Shown: positions 1 to 8,985 of the stretch, piece by piece
Numbering within the stretch: position 1 is the first letter of the stretch
Layout: each line of letters starts with the position of its first letter
Source: Streptomyces umbrinus
GTDB taxonomy: Bacteria; Actinomycetota; Actinomycetes; Streptomycetales; Streptomycetaceae
DNA: 64,000 nucleotides
Reading direction: 5' to 3'
NCBI RefSeq assembly: GCF_030817415.1
Contig: NZ_JAUSZI010000002.1
Location: forward strand, 7,998,001-8,062,000
Notes under the pieces: model-generated
The model's input: the letters and a program-made list of their open reading frames with translations, nothing else
Told to the model about the DNA's origin: nothing
Databases searched by the model: none
Made by a program: the position numbers and the translations under genes

Positions 1-398
1 CGCGCACCGAGCCCGACGAGCGTCTCGACGGCGGCGCGCTCCGCGAGCGGGTCGGCGTCGTGCGGGGTGCAGATGGCGGCCCGCAGCCGGGGCTTGCGGC
101 GCAGGGCGCGGCGGACCTTGTCGCCGAGCAGCTGGCGGAGCATGCGCTGGGCCATCTCGATGTCGACGACCGTGCCGCCGGAGACGGGCCGTACGACACG
201 GATGTAGTCGGGCGTGCGGCCCGTCATCTTCTCCGCGAACTCGCCGACGGCGATCAGGGCGCCGGTCTTCGTGTTCACGGCGGCGACGCTCGGCTGGTCC
301 ACGACGAGCCCGGCGCCCTTCACGAAGACACGTGTCCTCGCCGCCCCCATGTCGACGGCGAAATGGCAGCGGCGCAACTGCTCCAGGCTGGCGGTCAT
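1..398 (-). CDS. mbl: MreB/Mbl-like actin homologue, N-terminal part (runs off left edge)
   Basis: The first 132 residues of a bacterial actin-like protein; the rest lies beyond the left edge. After a short leader comes VDMGAARTRVFVKG (about residues 15-28), a divergent form of the phosphate-1 loop DLGTANTLVYVKG of MreB. It is followed by a conserved DQPSVAAVNTKTG stretch and GEFAEKMTGRTPDYIRVVRPVSGGTV. MreB-family proteins form membrane-associated filaments; in Streptomyces they act in spore-wall assembly. The ATG at 398 is preceded by GGAGGA at good spacing. The loop has Met and Ala-Arg in place of Leu and Thr-Ala, so this is probably the Mbl-type paralogue rather than MreB itself; the neighbours (trypsin/trypco pair, subtilase) fit that. 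The family call is firm; the paralogue is an inference. Confidence 0.75.
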   Translation of the reverse strand, partial: MTASLEQLRRCHFAVDMGAARTRVFVKGAGLVVDQPSVAAVNTKTGALIAVGEFAEKMTGRTPDYIRVVRPVSGGTVVDIEMAQRMLRQLLGDKVRRALRRKPRLRAAICTPHDADPLAERAAVETLVGLGA

Positions 399-607
399 GG
401 CGGGTCCTCCCGAGAGCACGGACGGTGGGACTCGGCCGGGCGGCGGTCCTCCTTCGCATCGTGGGGGACCTGACGGGGTGTCGCCTCTTGTGGTGGGCCG
501 GGTGGGGTGCCGCTGGACGGGTGGTCTTGGACGCCGGCCGGGCTCCGACGGGGACTCCGACGGGGACGCCGGTGGCGGACGGAGAGGCTCGGGCGGTCGG
601 CGGGGGC

Positions 608-1568
608 TCAGGTGTTGGGGAGTGCCTGGATCAGGGGCGCCCATGAGGCCGTGGTCAGCTCGCAGCCCGCGCGGAGCAGGCGCTGCTTGTGCGGCTCAGA
701 GCGGGTGTAGCCGAGGAAGCGGAAGGCCGATGGCGTTCGCGGCGGTCAGCTCGGCGACCGACGGCGACGCGCCGAGCTGGTCCAGGGCCCGCAGGAGGCA
801 GTCGGGGTTCGGCATCAGCCGGGAGGGGCGGGCGGTTCGGTTGTGTGTCTGCTGCGGGTGCGTGGGGGCTGGGCGCGCAGTTCCCCGCGCCCCTGAAGGG
901 GCGCCATCCCTTTCCGCTGCCTCCACCAGGCGGCGCAGGCGTTCCTTCTGGGGCTGGTCGTAGTCCGGGGTGGGGATCAGGTCGCCGAGGCGGGGCCAGT
1001 AGCGGGCCATGATCTGGGTGGGGAGCATGCGGCCGTTGCGGATCTCGGGGCTGCGGGCGGCGGCGGAGACCATGCCCACGACGCGGCCGGTCTCCGCGAG
1101 GGTCACCGCGGCGCCGCTGAAGCCGGGGGCCAGCGGCTGGCCGTGCGCGGCCCAAGCCTCCAGCTGGACCCACTCGCCGGCGATCAACTGGTCGGCGGTG
1201 GCCCGGTATTCGGCGAGCGTGCCCTCGTCGTACCGCTTCGGGAAGCCGTACGCGAGAAGCCTGCGCGGGGGATCCCCGTACGCGTCGGACGGTGTCGCGA
1301 ACTCCGCCGGCTTCAACGAGACCGGGCGGTCCAGTTCGAGTACGGCCAGGTCGCCCGGGTCGGTGTCTCGCCCGTCCCAGCCGCCGTGCGCGATCACCCG
1401 GGCGGGCACCTCTCCCTCGCCGCCGTGCGCGAAGGGCACGACGACCGGGGCCGCGTCGCTGTGCGCGACGACGTGGGCGCAGGTCAGGACGTGCTGCTCG
1501 GTGACGAGGAAGCCGGCACCGGTGTCGCGTCCGCAGTTGATTCTCGCGTGCCAGGAAGCGCTGCTCAT
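608..1568 (-). CDS. trypsin-like serine peptidase with C-terminal adaptor domain (frameshifted near 722-727)
   Basis: A chymotrypsin-fold peptidase without a signal peptide, so probably cytoplasmic. Visible catalytic residues are H32 (TCAHVVAH), D73 (DPGDLAVLEL) and S151 (PGFSGAAV), where the usual GDSGGP is replaced. The open frame from 1568 stops at 696, giving 290 residues. Dropping one base in the ggaaggcc stretch at about 722-727 lets it run to a TGA at 608-610, adding FRFLGYTRSEPHKQRLLRAG and a short tail that looks like a natural C-terminus. The C-terminal 40-80 residues resemble a small helical effector-associated domain. Residues about 225-240 are a translated copy of the genus-wide intergenic repeat. 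The start overlaps the stop of the trypco1-like gene upstream, so the two are translationally coupled. Such peptidase/partner pairs belong to predicted conflict-signalling systems; the substrate is unknown. Confidence 0.7.
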
Positions 1569-1956
1569 GAGACCGGGGTGGCCTCCGGGGAGCCCGGGGC
1601 GGGCCCGGGTGAACCGTCTGACCCACCGGAGCCACCGGAGGACCCATCGGGTGACCAGGAGAGCTTGACGACGAGATGGCCCTCGACCGCGCTCTTGGCG
1701 ATCAACGCGCCCGCCTCCGCGGTCAGTTTGACCCCGAACTCGATCTCCACGGTGTCGGGCTTCAGCGAGCCGTCCCGGAGACGCGGAGTGCCGACTCGGC
1801 GGCCGCCCGCACCCCTTCGAGGGAGCTCTCGAACGTACGGGCCGCCTGGACCGTGCCGTCCGCGCGCGCGACCAGCCGGGAGCCGGACTCGTCCTCGGCG
1901 CCTTCGACGACGATCACGGCACCGTCGTCGGTCTTGAACTCCACTAAACCGTCCAT
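1565..1956 (-). pseudogene. trypsin-co-occurring protein, trypco1/CU044_2847-like (frameshifted near 1775-1795)
   Basis: Two adjacent frames together give one small beta-rich protein of about 130 residues. The first (1956 to 1762) reads MDGLVEFKTDDGAVIVVEG and ends ESALRVSGTAR-stop. The second carries the hallmark block VEIEFGVKLTAEAGALIAKS and a strand ending HLVVKLSW, then a Gly/Ser/Pro tail. Adding one base near 1790 joins them as a continuous LRDGSLKPDTVEIEFGVKL reading. This is the usual organisation of the CU044_2847/trypco1 family, which is coded beside trypsin-like peptidases as here (4-bp overlap). The ATG at 1956 begins a typical family N-terminus. Its neighbour is also frameshifted. 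Sequencing error and true inactivation cannot be told apart from this sequence alone. Confidence 0.65.
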
Positions 1957-1976
1957 GGTGTGGCAGAACCCCCGTT

Positions 1977-2010
1977 GTCCGTGACTGCTGACCTACCCAT
2001 TGTCACGGAC
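1977..2010. promoter_or_regulatory. 9-bp inverted repeat between divergent genes
   Basis: GTCCGTGAC (1977-1985) and GTCACGGAC (2002-2010) form perfect 9-bp arms around a 16-base spacer. They lie in the 253-bp gap between the divergent trypco1-like gene and the secreted subtilase gene. This is a plausible operator for either promoter. No -35/-10 pair is clear enough to assign, and nothing else was recognised in the gap. Confidence 0.35.
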
Positions 2011-2209
2011 GGTAATTGGCGCTGTCGCGGTTTCCACAGGTCGTTCACCCGCTCTCTGGCGGAAAACCGCCAGGGCAGCTTTCCGCCAAGTCCGGTCGGC
2101 ACCGCCGCCACATCGGCCACCCGAGACTCTTCGCAGCACCCGGGCACCACCCCGGTCCGAGAAGCATCCGCGAAGAACCCGCGATGAATCCGAGATGAGA
2201 GAGGTACGG

Positions 2210-5200
2210 ATGACCAGAGGATCCGCGAGACGTGGGGCGGCGCTCGCGTCGGCCGGGCTCATGATCGCCCTGCTGCCCACGGGCGGCGCCGAGGCGCAGG
2301 ACGCCGAGGCACAGGACACCGGAACCCAGGCCCGTACCCGCGCCGCCTCCGCCGCCCACACCGTCACCCTCGTCACCGGCGACAAGGTGACCGTCACCGA
2401 CCTCGGCGGCGGCCGGAAGACGGTCACCGTCGAACGGCCGCGGGGCGCCACCGGAGCCGTCCGTACGCAGACGGCGAACGGCGCCGTCACCGTCGTTCCG
2501 GACGAGGCGCTGCCCCATCTGCGGGCGGGCACCCTCGACCAACGGCTGTTCGACGTCAGTGAGTTGATACGACAGGGCCTCACGGACCGGAAGACCGGCG
2601 AGCTGCCGCTGATCGTCACGTACGAGAAGGGCGCGCGCGTGGCGACTCCGCGCGGTGCCGAGAGGACGCGCGGGCTGCCCAGCGTCCACGGCGCGGCTGT
2701 CGACGCCGACAAGGGGCGGACGTTCTGGCGGGCGCTGACCCGGCAGGACGGGATCGACAAGGTCTGGCTCGACGGGCGGGTCCGCGCCGACATGGCCGAA
2801 AGCAATGCCCAGATCGGTACGCCGGAGGCGTGGGAGGCGGGACTGACCGGCAAGGGCGTCACGGTCGCCGTGCTGGACACGGGGGTGGACGTCGGGCATC
2901 CCGACCTCGACGGGCGGGTCTCCGCTACCCGGAGTTTCATCGAGGGCGAGGAGGTCGCCGACCGCAACGGCCATGGCACGCACGTCACTTCGACCGTCGG
3001 CGGCAGCGGCGCCGCGTCCGGCGGCAAGGAGAAGGGCGTCGCGCCCGGTGCCACGCTCGCCGTTGGGAAGGTCCTCAGCGACCAGGGCTCGGGCAGCGAG
3101 TCGCAGATCATCGCGGGCATGGAGTGGGCTGCGCGGGACGTCGGCGCCGAGGTCGTCTCGATGAGCCTCGGGTCGACCGAGCCCAGTGACGGCACCGATC
3201 CCATGGCCCAGGCCGTCGAGACCCTCTCGAAGGAGACCGGCGCCCTCTTCGTCGTGGCCGCGGGCAACACCGGCGCCCCTTCCTCCATCGGGTCGCCCGG
3301 CGCCGCCGACTCAGCGCTGACCGTCGGCGCGGTCGACTCCGCCGACGAGGCCGCGTACTTCACCAGCGCGGGCCCGCGGTACGGCGACAACGCCCTGAAG
3401 CCCGACCTGTCCGCCCCGGGCGTCGACATCCTCGCCGCCCGCTCCCGGCTCGCGGTCGGCAGCGGCGACTACACCGCCATGAGCGGTACGTCGATGGCGA
3501 CACCCCATGTCGCGGGCGTCGCCGCCCTCCTCGCCGAGCGGCACCCCGACTGGACCGGCGCACAGCTCAAGAACGCCCTGATGTCGACGTCGAAGCAACT
3601 CGACGCGTCCGCCTATGTGTTGGGGTCCGGGCGAGTGAGCGTGCCGGAGGCCGTGAAGGCGTCGGTCACCGCGACGGGAAGCGCCGATCTGGGCTTCTAC
3701 CAGTGGCCCTACGAGTCGAACGAGCCGGTCACCAGGACCGTCACCTACACCAACTCCTCCGACACGGCGGTCGAGTTGAGCCTCGCCGTGCGGGGAGCGC
3801 CCGAGGGGGTCGCGACACTCGCCGACTCCATGCTGACCGTGCCCGCGCACGGGGCGGCCTCCACGACCGTGACCGGGGACGGCGGCAAGGCTCCGGTGGG
3901 CAACACCAGCGGGCAGATCGTGGCCTCGGCGGCGGACGGCGCGACCGTCGCCCACACCGCCTTCGGCCTGGTCAAGGAGGAGGAGCGGTACACGCTCACC
4001 GTCCACGTCAAGGACCGCGCCGGGGACGCGACCGCCGCCGACCTCGTCGTGCAGCGGCTCGCCGAGGGCGTCGACCCGTTCCCGGCCCCGGTCGGTGACT
4101 CCGGCACGGTGGAACTGAGACTGAAGCCCGGCACGTACAGCCTGAACACCTTCCTCGACGTACGCGGCAGCCGTGGCGCCGACTCGCTCGGGCTCGGCTT
4201 CCTGGCCGCACCCGAGATCGACCTCGACCGGGACCGCGAAATCACCCTGGACGGACGCAGGTTGAGGGAGGTCGCGGCCCGTGTCGACCGGCGCACCGAG
4301 ACCCGGCAACTGCTCATGGAGTACGACCGCGCGGCCAACGGCTCGGACCTCTTCGGGGCCGTCCAGGTGCCGGTCAGGTACGACAGCGTCTTCGCGGCAC
4401 CCACGGCGAAGGTGACGAAGGGCAGCTTCGAGTACCGGACCGTGTGGCGGCTCGGAAAGCCGATGCTGGAGGTCAAGGGGGTCGGGGAGGCCGTCGTCCA
4501 GCCCGGCAGCACGCTCGTCGAGGGGCGCCGCAAGCTGCCGCTCGTCGATGTCGGCACCGGGGAGTACGGCGGAAAGGACGTACGGGGCAAGGCCGTTCTC
4601 GTCCGGATGCGGGAGGGGGCGGAGCCCGCCGCGATCGCGCAGGCCGCCCAGGACGCGGGCGCCGAGGCCCTGTTCGTGACGGACGACGTGCCCGGACGGC
4701 TCAACGCCTGGTTCGGCACCGACGACAACGCCGACCGGCCGATCCAGATCGCCACGGTGAACACGGCGGACGCTGCCCGCCTGCGCGCGGCCAAGAGGGC
4801 CGAGACGAACGGGACACGCAACACGCCCTACACGTACGACCTTTCGGAAGGGCATCGCGGGAGCATCCCGGCCCGGGATCTGACGTACGAGCCCTCGCGC
4901 GGCCAACTCGCCGTGCTGGACACCAGGTTCCATGCCGTGAAGCCCGTGTCCGGCAGCGAGTTCCGGTACTCGCTCACCGACGACTCCTTTCCCATGGGCA
5001 TCGGCTTCCAGGAGCGGATCGACTTCCCGGCCGAGCGCACCGAGTACGTGTCCACCGGCTCTGGCCAGCTGTGGCACGAGTCCGTCAACGTCGGCGCCGG
5101 GGACCTGGAGGAGCGCAGCGGGCTCGTCCGCTACCGCGGGGGTACGCGTCCGGACCTCGACTGGTTCCGGCCCGTCTGGCAGCCGTGGCTCGGCAGCGGG

Positions 5201-5875
5201 CTCGGCTGGGGGCAGCAACGGGCGGGCGGCCAGCTGCAGTTCAACACCCCGGGCTGGGGCGACTCCGGGCCCGACCACACGGGCTTCGGCAACGTGTGGA
5301 GCGATGAGACCGGCATGACCCAGTTCACCGAGGTGTACCTCGACGGGGAACTGGTCGACCGGCGGATGAGTTCCGGCGTCTACGTCTCGGACGCCCCCGC
5401 GGACGAGCACACGTACAAGGTCGTCACGGACACGACGCTGGACGCGGACCGCTGGAAGCTCTCCACCAAGGGCCACTCCGAGTGGACGTTCAGGTCGGCG
5501 GCCACACCCGAGGACCGCTGGACCGTACTGCCGCTGCTCAACCTCGGCTTCGACGTCGATACGGACCTCGCGGGGAACGTGCGGGGCGGGAGCCGGCTGC
5601 CGGTGGGGATCCACTCCTCGTACGTGGCGGGCGCGACCGACACCGGCGCCACGGGGACCATCGGCGGCGGGAAGCTCGAAGTCTCCTACGACGACGGGAA
5701 GTCGTGGCGGACGGTACGGCTGTCCGGCTCCGGTTCTGGCTCGGGTGAGGCTGAGTGGAAGGGGACGGTCACCGTGCCGCGCGGCGCGGAGTACGTGTCG
5801 CTGCGGGCCTCGGCGAGCGACGACCGGGGTGGTTCGGTGACGCAGGAGATCGTCCGGGCGGTGGGCGTGCGGTAG
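2210..5875 (+). CDS. secreted subtilisin-family serine peptidase (S8), about 1221 aa
   Basis: A large extracellular subtilase. The preferred start is the ATG at 2210, with GAGAGGT upstream. It gives MTRGSARRGAALASAGL with a hydrophobic core ending near AEA, a standard Sec signal. A pro-region follows (about residues 45-190). The catalytic domain shows the full triad: D223 in VLDTGVDVGHPDLDG, H255 in NGHGTHV and S428 in SGTSMATPHVAG. The roughly 700 residues after the catalytic core include a likely protease-associated insert (AVLVRMREGAEPAAIAQAAQ) and beta-sandwich stretches, so the C-terminal half probably binds substrate or wall. The protein is about twice the size of a simple subtilisin. 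The role is probably extracellular protein breakdown. A longer in-frame start near 2000 is possible but lacks a ribosome-binding site. It ends at a strong hairpin facing the convergent carboxyltransferase gene. Confidence 0.9.
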   Translation: MTRGSARRGAALASAGLMIALLPTGGAEAQDAEAQDTGTQARTRAASAAHTVTLVTGDKVTVTDLGGGRKTVTVERPRGATGAVRTQTANGAVTVVPDEALPHLRAGTLDQRLFDVSELIRQGLTDRKTGELPLIVTYEKGARVATPRGAERTRGLPSVHGAAVDADKGRTFWRALTRQDGIDKVWLDGRVRADMAESNAQIGTPEAWEAGLTGKGVTVAVLDTGVDVGHPDLDGRVSATRSFIEGEEVADRNGHGTHVTSTVGGSGAASGGKEKGVAPGATLAVGKVLSDQGSGSESQIIAGMEWAARDVGAEVVSMSLGSTEPSDGTDPMAQAVETLSKETGALFVVAAGNTGAPSSIGSPGAADSALTVGAVDSADEAAYFTSAGPRYGDNALKPDLSAPGVDILAARSRLAVGSGDYTAMSGTSMATPHVAGVAALLAERHPDWTGAQLKNALMSTSKQLDASAYVLGSGRVSVPEAVKASVTATGSADLGFYQWPYESNEPVTRTVTYTNSSDTAVELSLAVRGAPEGVATLADSMLTVPAHGAASTTVTGDGGKAPVGNTSGQIVASAADGATVAHTAFGLVKEEERYTLTVHVKDRAGDATAADLVVQRLAEGVDPFPAPVGDSGTVELRLKPGTYSLNTFLDVRGSRGADSLGLGFLAAPEIDLDRDREITLDGRRLREVAARVDRRTETRQLLMEYDRAANGSDLFGAVQVPVRYDSVFAAPTAKVTKGSFEYRTVWRLGKPMLEVKGVGEAVVQPGSTLVEGRRKLPLVDVGTGEYGGKDVRGKAVLVRMREGAEPAAIAQAAQDAGAEALFVTDDVPGRLNAWFGTDDNADRPIQIATVNTADAARLRAAKRAETNGTRNTPYTYDLSEGHRGSIPARDLTYEPSRGQLAVLDTRFHAVKPVSGSEFRYSLTDDSFPMGIGFQERIDFPAERTEYVSTGSGQLWHESVNVGAGDLEERSGLVRYRGGTRPDLDWFRPVWQPWLGSGLGWGQQRAGGQLQFNTPGWGDSGPDHTGFGNVWSDETGMTQFTEVYLDGELVDRRMSSGVYVSDAPADEHTYKVVTDTTLDADRWKLSTKGHSEWTFRSAATPEDRWTVLPLLNLGFDVDTDLAGNVRGGSRLPVGIHSSYVAGATDTGATGTIGGGKLEVSYDDGKSWRTVRLSGSGSGSGEAEWKGTVTVPRGAEYVSLRASASDDRGGSVTQEIVRAVGVR

Positions 5876-5903
5876 GCACGGCACGGACCGTACGGGCGCG
5901 GAC

Positions 5904-5938
5904 GGCGCCGCCTCCCCCTGGGGCCGGGAGGCGGCGCC
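5904..5938. terminator. bidirectional hairpin terminator
   Basis: GGCGCCGCCTCCC (5904-5916) pairs with GGGAGGCGGCGCC (5926-5938), giving perfect 13-bp arms around a 9-base loop. It lies in the 84-bp gap between the ends of the convergent subtilase and carboxyltransferase genes. There is no long T-run, as is usual in Streptomyces. Confidence 0.75.
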
Positions 5939-5959
5939 TTCGTTCCTGGAACGGGCCTG

Positions 5960-7363
5960 CTATGGCTGGGACTTCAGTGATTCCACGATGCCGCGTACGA
6001 CACCGAGGTCCACCAAGTCCTGGGGGCGGATGCGGAGTTGGTCCGCCGTGGCGCGTACCTCCTCCGGTGGTCGCTTGAGGATGGCCGCCGCGAGCTCGGG
6101 GGCGATGACGGAGAAGTAACTGTCCGGCGTGGCCCAGGTGTTGTCCGGTGCGGCGAGGGCCAGCGCGCCGCCCGAGCCGCCCTCGCCGAGCAGCAGCGTG
6201 GTGACGGGTGTTCCGGCGGCGGCCACGGCTCCGAACACGTCCGCGATCGCCGCGCCCGCGCCCTGCCGTTCCGCCTCCGCGTCGTTGGCGGCACCCGGGG
6301 TGTCCACCAACGTCAGTACGGGGATACGGAGTCGGTCCGCGAGCCGGATCAGCCGGGCGGCGGTGCGGTAGCCGGCCGGGCGGGTGGCCGTGCCGGTCTG
6401 GGCCGCGTAGGCGACGGTACGGCCGCCGTCCTTCAGTACGCCGAACCCGCAGAGCATCCCGTCGTCCGTGCCGCCGCAGCGGTCGCCGCTGATCTCCGCC
6501 CGACGGTCGAGGTAGGAGTCCAAGTAGGCGCTGGCGCGGGGGCGTTGCGATGAACGGGCGTTGCCCACGGCCTCCCAGCCGGTGGCCGGCAGGCCGGTGT
6601 CGGCCAGGGCGGGCGGGGGCGGGACCGGCTCGGCCGACGGGTGGCTCAACAGGTGAAGCCACAGCCCTAGTAGCCCGGGCAACTCCGCCGGTGGCACCAA
6701 CGCGTCGACCGCTCCCGCCGCCAACTGCGCCTCCGCCGTGTACGCCGCCGGGTCGGCCTCGGGCGGACGTACGCGTGAGCCCGCGAAGCCGACCTGGGCG
6801 CCCGGGAGGGCGAGGACGACATCGGCGCCCGCGCCCAGGGTGGCCCAGCCGCCGCCGGTCGTGGGGTCGCGCAGGACCGCGATCTGCGGCAGCCCTGCCG
6901 CGCGCGTGAGCGTCGACTGCCGTGCCACGCGCTGGAGTTGGACCAGCGCGCGCATGCCCTCCTGCATGCGGCTGCCGCCCGTGGCGACGAGGGAGACGAC
7001 CGGGAGCCGGTGCTCGCGCGCGTACGCGTAGGCCGCCTCCAGCCGGTCACCCGTGCGCTCGCCCAGCGATCCGCCGAGGAAGCCGAACTCGAAGGAGATC
7101 AGCACGGTTGCCGTCCCGCCGACGGTCGCCGTACCGCAGACGACCGACTCCTCCTCACCCGTGCGGGCGGCGGCGCGGGCACGCGAGGCCTCGTAACCCT
7201 GCCAGGACAGGGGACCGCCCGGCCCGTACTCCCTTACGGAGCTTGCCGTGCTCGCAGTGCCTGCGGGGCTCACTGGGCCCACGGGGCCGGTCAGTTCGGT
7301 GAACCCGGACGTGACCAGGTCGATCGCCTCGCGGGCCGTGTAACGCGGGACGCCCTCAGTCAT
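5960..7363 (-). CDS. fused carboxyltransferase (acetyl-CoA carboxylase beta+alpha type), 467 aa
   Basis: A crotonase-fold carboxyltransferase in which a beta-like half (about residues 1-240, with ATGGSRMQEGMRALVQL) is fused to an alpha-like half (about 255-467, with LTLVDTPGAANDAEAERQG and GEGGSGGALALAAPDNTWA). In acetyl-CoA carboxylases this subunit moves CO2 between carboxybiotin and acetyl-CoA. The Cys4 zinc ribbon that opens bacterial AccD is absent; the protein begins directly with the catalytic fold. No biotin carboxylase or biotin carrier gene lies nearby. Its ATG overlaps the end of matB by 8 bp, so it is translated with a malonyl-CoA synthetase. It might assist acyl-CoA carboxylation, or run in reverse on malonyl-CoA as in malonate decarboxylases; this part is inference. 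The family is certain, the reaction in this setting is not. Confidence 0.8.
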   Translation of the reverse strand: MTEGVPRYTAREAIDLVTSGFTELTGPVGPVSPAGTASTASSVREYGPGGPLSWQGYEASRARAAARTGEEESVVCGTATVGGTATVLISFEFGFLGGSLGERTGDRLEAAYAYAREHRLPVVSLVATGGSRMQEGMRALVQLQRVARQSTLTRAAGLPQIAVLRDPTTGGGWATLGAGADVVLALPGAQVGFAGSRVRPPEADPAAYTAEAQLAAGAVDALVPPAELPGLLGLWLHLLSHPSAEPVPPPPALADTGLPATGWEAVGNARSSQRPRASAYLDSYLDRRAEISGDRCGGTDDGMLCGFGVLKDGGRTVAYAAQTGTATRPAGYRTAARLIRLADRLRIPVLTLVDTPGAANDAEAERQGAGAAIADVFGAVAAAGTPVTTLLLGEGGSGGALALAAPDNTWATPDSYFSVIAPELAAAILKRPPEEVRATADQLRIRPQDLVDLGVVRGIVESLKSQP

Positions 7364-8885
7364 GGGTCAGCGCACGCTTCATGATCTTGCCCATGTCGTT
7401 GCGGGGCAGGGCGTCGAGGTGGTGGACGACGCGGGGCCGCTTGTGGGGCGCGAGGCGCCGGGCCACGTGATCCGCCAACTCATCGACGGAAGGTGGTGAT
7501 TGGGGATCCGAGGGCACGATCCACGCCACGATCCGCTCACCCAGGTCGGCGTCCGGTTCGCCGGTGACCGCGGCCTCGCGCACGCCCGGGTGTTCCAGCA
7601 GCGCGTTCTCGATCTCGCCCGCCCCGATCTTGTAACCGCCGCTCTTGATCAGGTCGGTGGCCTTCCGGCCGACGATGCGTACGTAGCCGTCGGGGTCGCG
7701 CACCGCCATGTCACCGGTGCGGAACCAGCCGTCCCCGGTGAAGGCCGCCGCGGTCGCCTCGGGGCGGTTCAGATACTCGGTGAAGAGGTTCGGCCCGCGG
7801 ACCTGGATCTCGCCGACGGTCTCCCCGTCGTACGCCTCCACGGCCGTGGTCCCGTCCTCCTCCGTCAGCCGCAGTTCGACGCCCGGAAGCGGGACGCCGA
7901 CCGTGCCCGCGCGCGGCTCACCGTCGGCGCGGACGCTGGTGTTCATCAGGGTCTCCGTCATCCCGTACCGCTCGATGACGCGTCGCCCGGTCGCCTCCGC
8001 GATCCGTTCGTGGTCGTGCACGGGCAGGGCCGCCGACCCCGACACGAGCAGCCGCGCCCTGGCCAGCGCCTTCGCGAGCGCGGGGTCGTCGGGCAGGGTC
8101 TCCGCGATCCGGTGGTACATCGTCGGCACCCCGAACAGCATGGTGGCGCCCTCGCTCAACTCCCTTGTCACGCCCGCCGTTTCGAAGCGACCCAGATGCC
8201 GTACGGAGCCGCCGCGGCGCAGCGGGCCGAGGATGCCCAGGATCAGGCCGTGCACATGGAAGAGGGGGAGACCGTGCACGAGGACGTCGTCACCGGTCCA
8301 CTGCCAGGCGTCCGCGAGGGCGTCGAGGGTGGTGGCGATGGCCCGGCGGGGGATGACGGCGCCCTTCGGGGGGCCGGTGGTGCCGGAGGTGTAGACGACG
8401 AGGGCGGGGGTTTCGGGGGTGAGGCCGGGGAGTCCGACGGTGGCGGGGGCGCCGGTGGCAGGAGATGCCGCCCCCGTTCCGCGTACGTCGATGTCCGCGT
8501 TGATGTCGATGTCGACGCGGTCCAACGCGGCGAGTGCGGGCGGGAGTTGGGTTCCCGGTGCGGCGAGCACCAGCGTCGGGGCGCTGTCCGAGACGATGTG
8601 TCCCAGCTCGCTCTCGCCCGACTTCGGGTTGAGCGGTACGGCGGGGACTCCGGCCAGCAGCGCGGCGACCACGGCGACGGCGGTCTCCAGGGTGGGGGTG
8701 GCCCAGACGGCGATCCGGCCGGCCTCCGCGACTCTGGCGGCGAGGGGGGACGCGATGGCCGCGAGCTCGCCGTAGGTCAGGGAGCGGTCGCCGAAGCGCA
8801 GGGCGGGCCGGTGCGCGCCGGGGCCGTCCGGGTCCGCCTGGGCCTCGGTCAGGGCCGGGAAGAGAACCGGGGAGAGAGGGGACAC
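7356..8885 (-). CDS. matB: malonyl-CoA synthetase (malonate-CoA ligase) MatB, 509 aa
   Basis: An ANL-superfamily adenylating enzyme that activates malonate (and often methylmalonate) with ATP and CoA. The signature YTSGTTGPPKG is at residues 165-175, the FRTGDMAVRDPDGYVRIVGR hinge region follows, and the catalytic lysine lies in PRNDMGKIMKRAL near the C-terminus. The sequence closely resembles the structurally studied MatB of S. coelicolor (SCO2444, from memory), including FEVHG-like LFHVHGLILGILG and the NTSVRADGEPRAGTVGVPLPG run. The GTG start at 8885 has AAGGAG upstream. It is followed by the overlapping carboxyltransferase gene and preceded by the malonate carrier gene. It supplies malonyl-CoA from external malonate, useful for fatty-acid or polyketide synthesis. 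Confidence 0.88.
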   Translation of the reverse strand: MSPLSPVLFPALTEAQADPDGPGAHRPALRFGDRSLTYGELAAIASPLAARVAEAGRIAVWATPTLETAVAVVAALLAGVPAVPLNPKSGESELGHIVSDSAPTLVLAAPGTQLPPALAALDRVDIDINADIDVRGTGAASPATGAPATVGLPGLTPETPALVVYTSGTTGPPKGAVIPRRAIATTLDALADAWQWTGDDVLVHGLPLFHVHGLILGILGPLRRGGSVRHLGRFETAGVTRELSEGATMLFGVPTMYHRIAETLPDDPALAKALARARLLVSGSAALPVHDHERIAEATGRRVIERYGMTETLMNTSVRADGEPRAGTVGVPLPGVELRLTEEDGTTAVEAYDGETVGEIQVRGPNLFTEYLNRPEATAAAFTGDGWFRTGDMAVRDPDGYVRIVGRKATDLIKSGGYKIGAGEIENALLEHPGVREAAVTGEPDADLGERIVAWIVPSDPQSPPSVDELADHVARRLAPHKRPRVVHHLDALPRNDMGKIMKRALTHD

Positions 8886-8985
8886 GCGTCGTACTCCTTA
8901 GTCGTTCGTCGAAGGTCGCCCGTAGGGAACCGCCGTAGGAAGCCGCCGTCGAAGGCCGCTGTCCACACGGTTGGCGCGGCCGGTG

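Noticed and set aside
3311..5884. Long minus-strand open reading (857 codons) opposite the subtilase
   Set aside because: It mirrors the subtilase codons, is rich in Arg/Gly/Val without any domain, and has no ribosome site. It is a high-GC antisense shadow.
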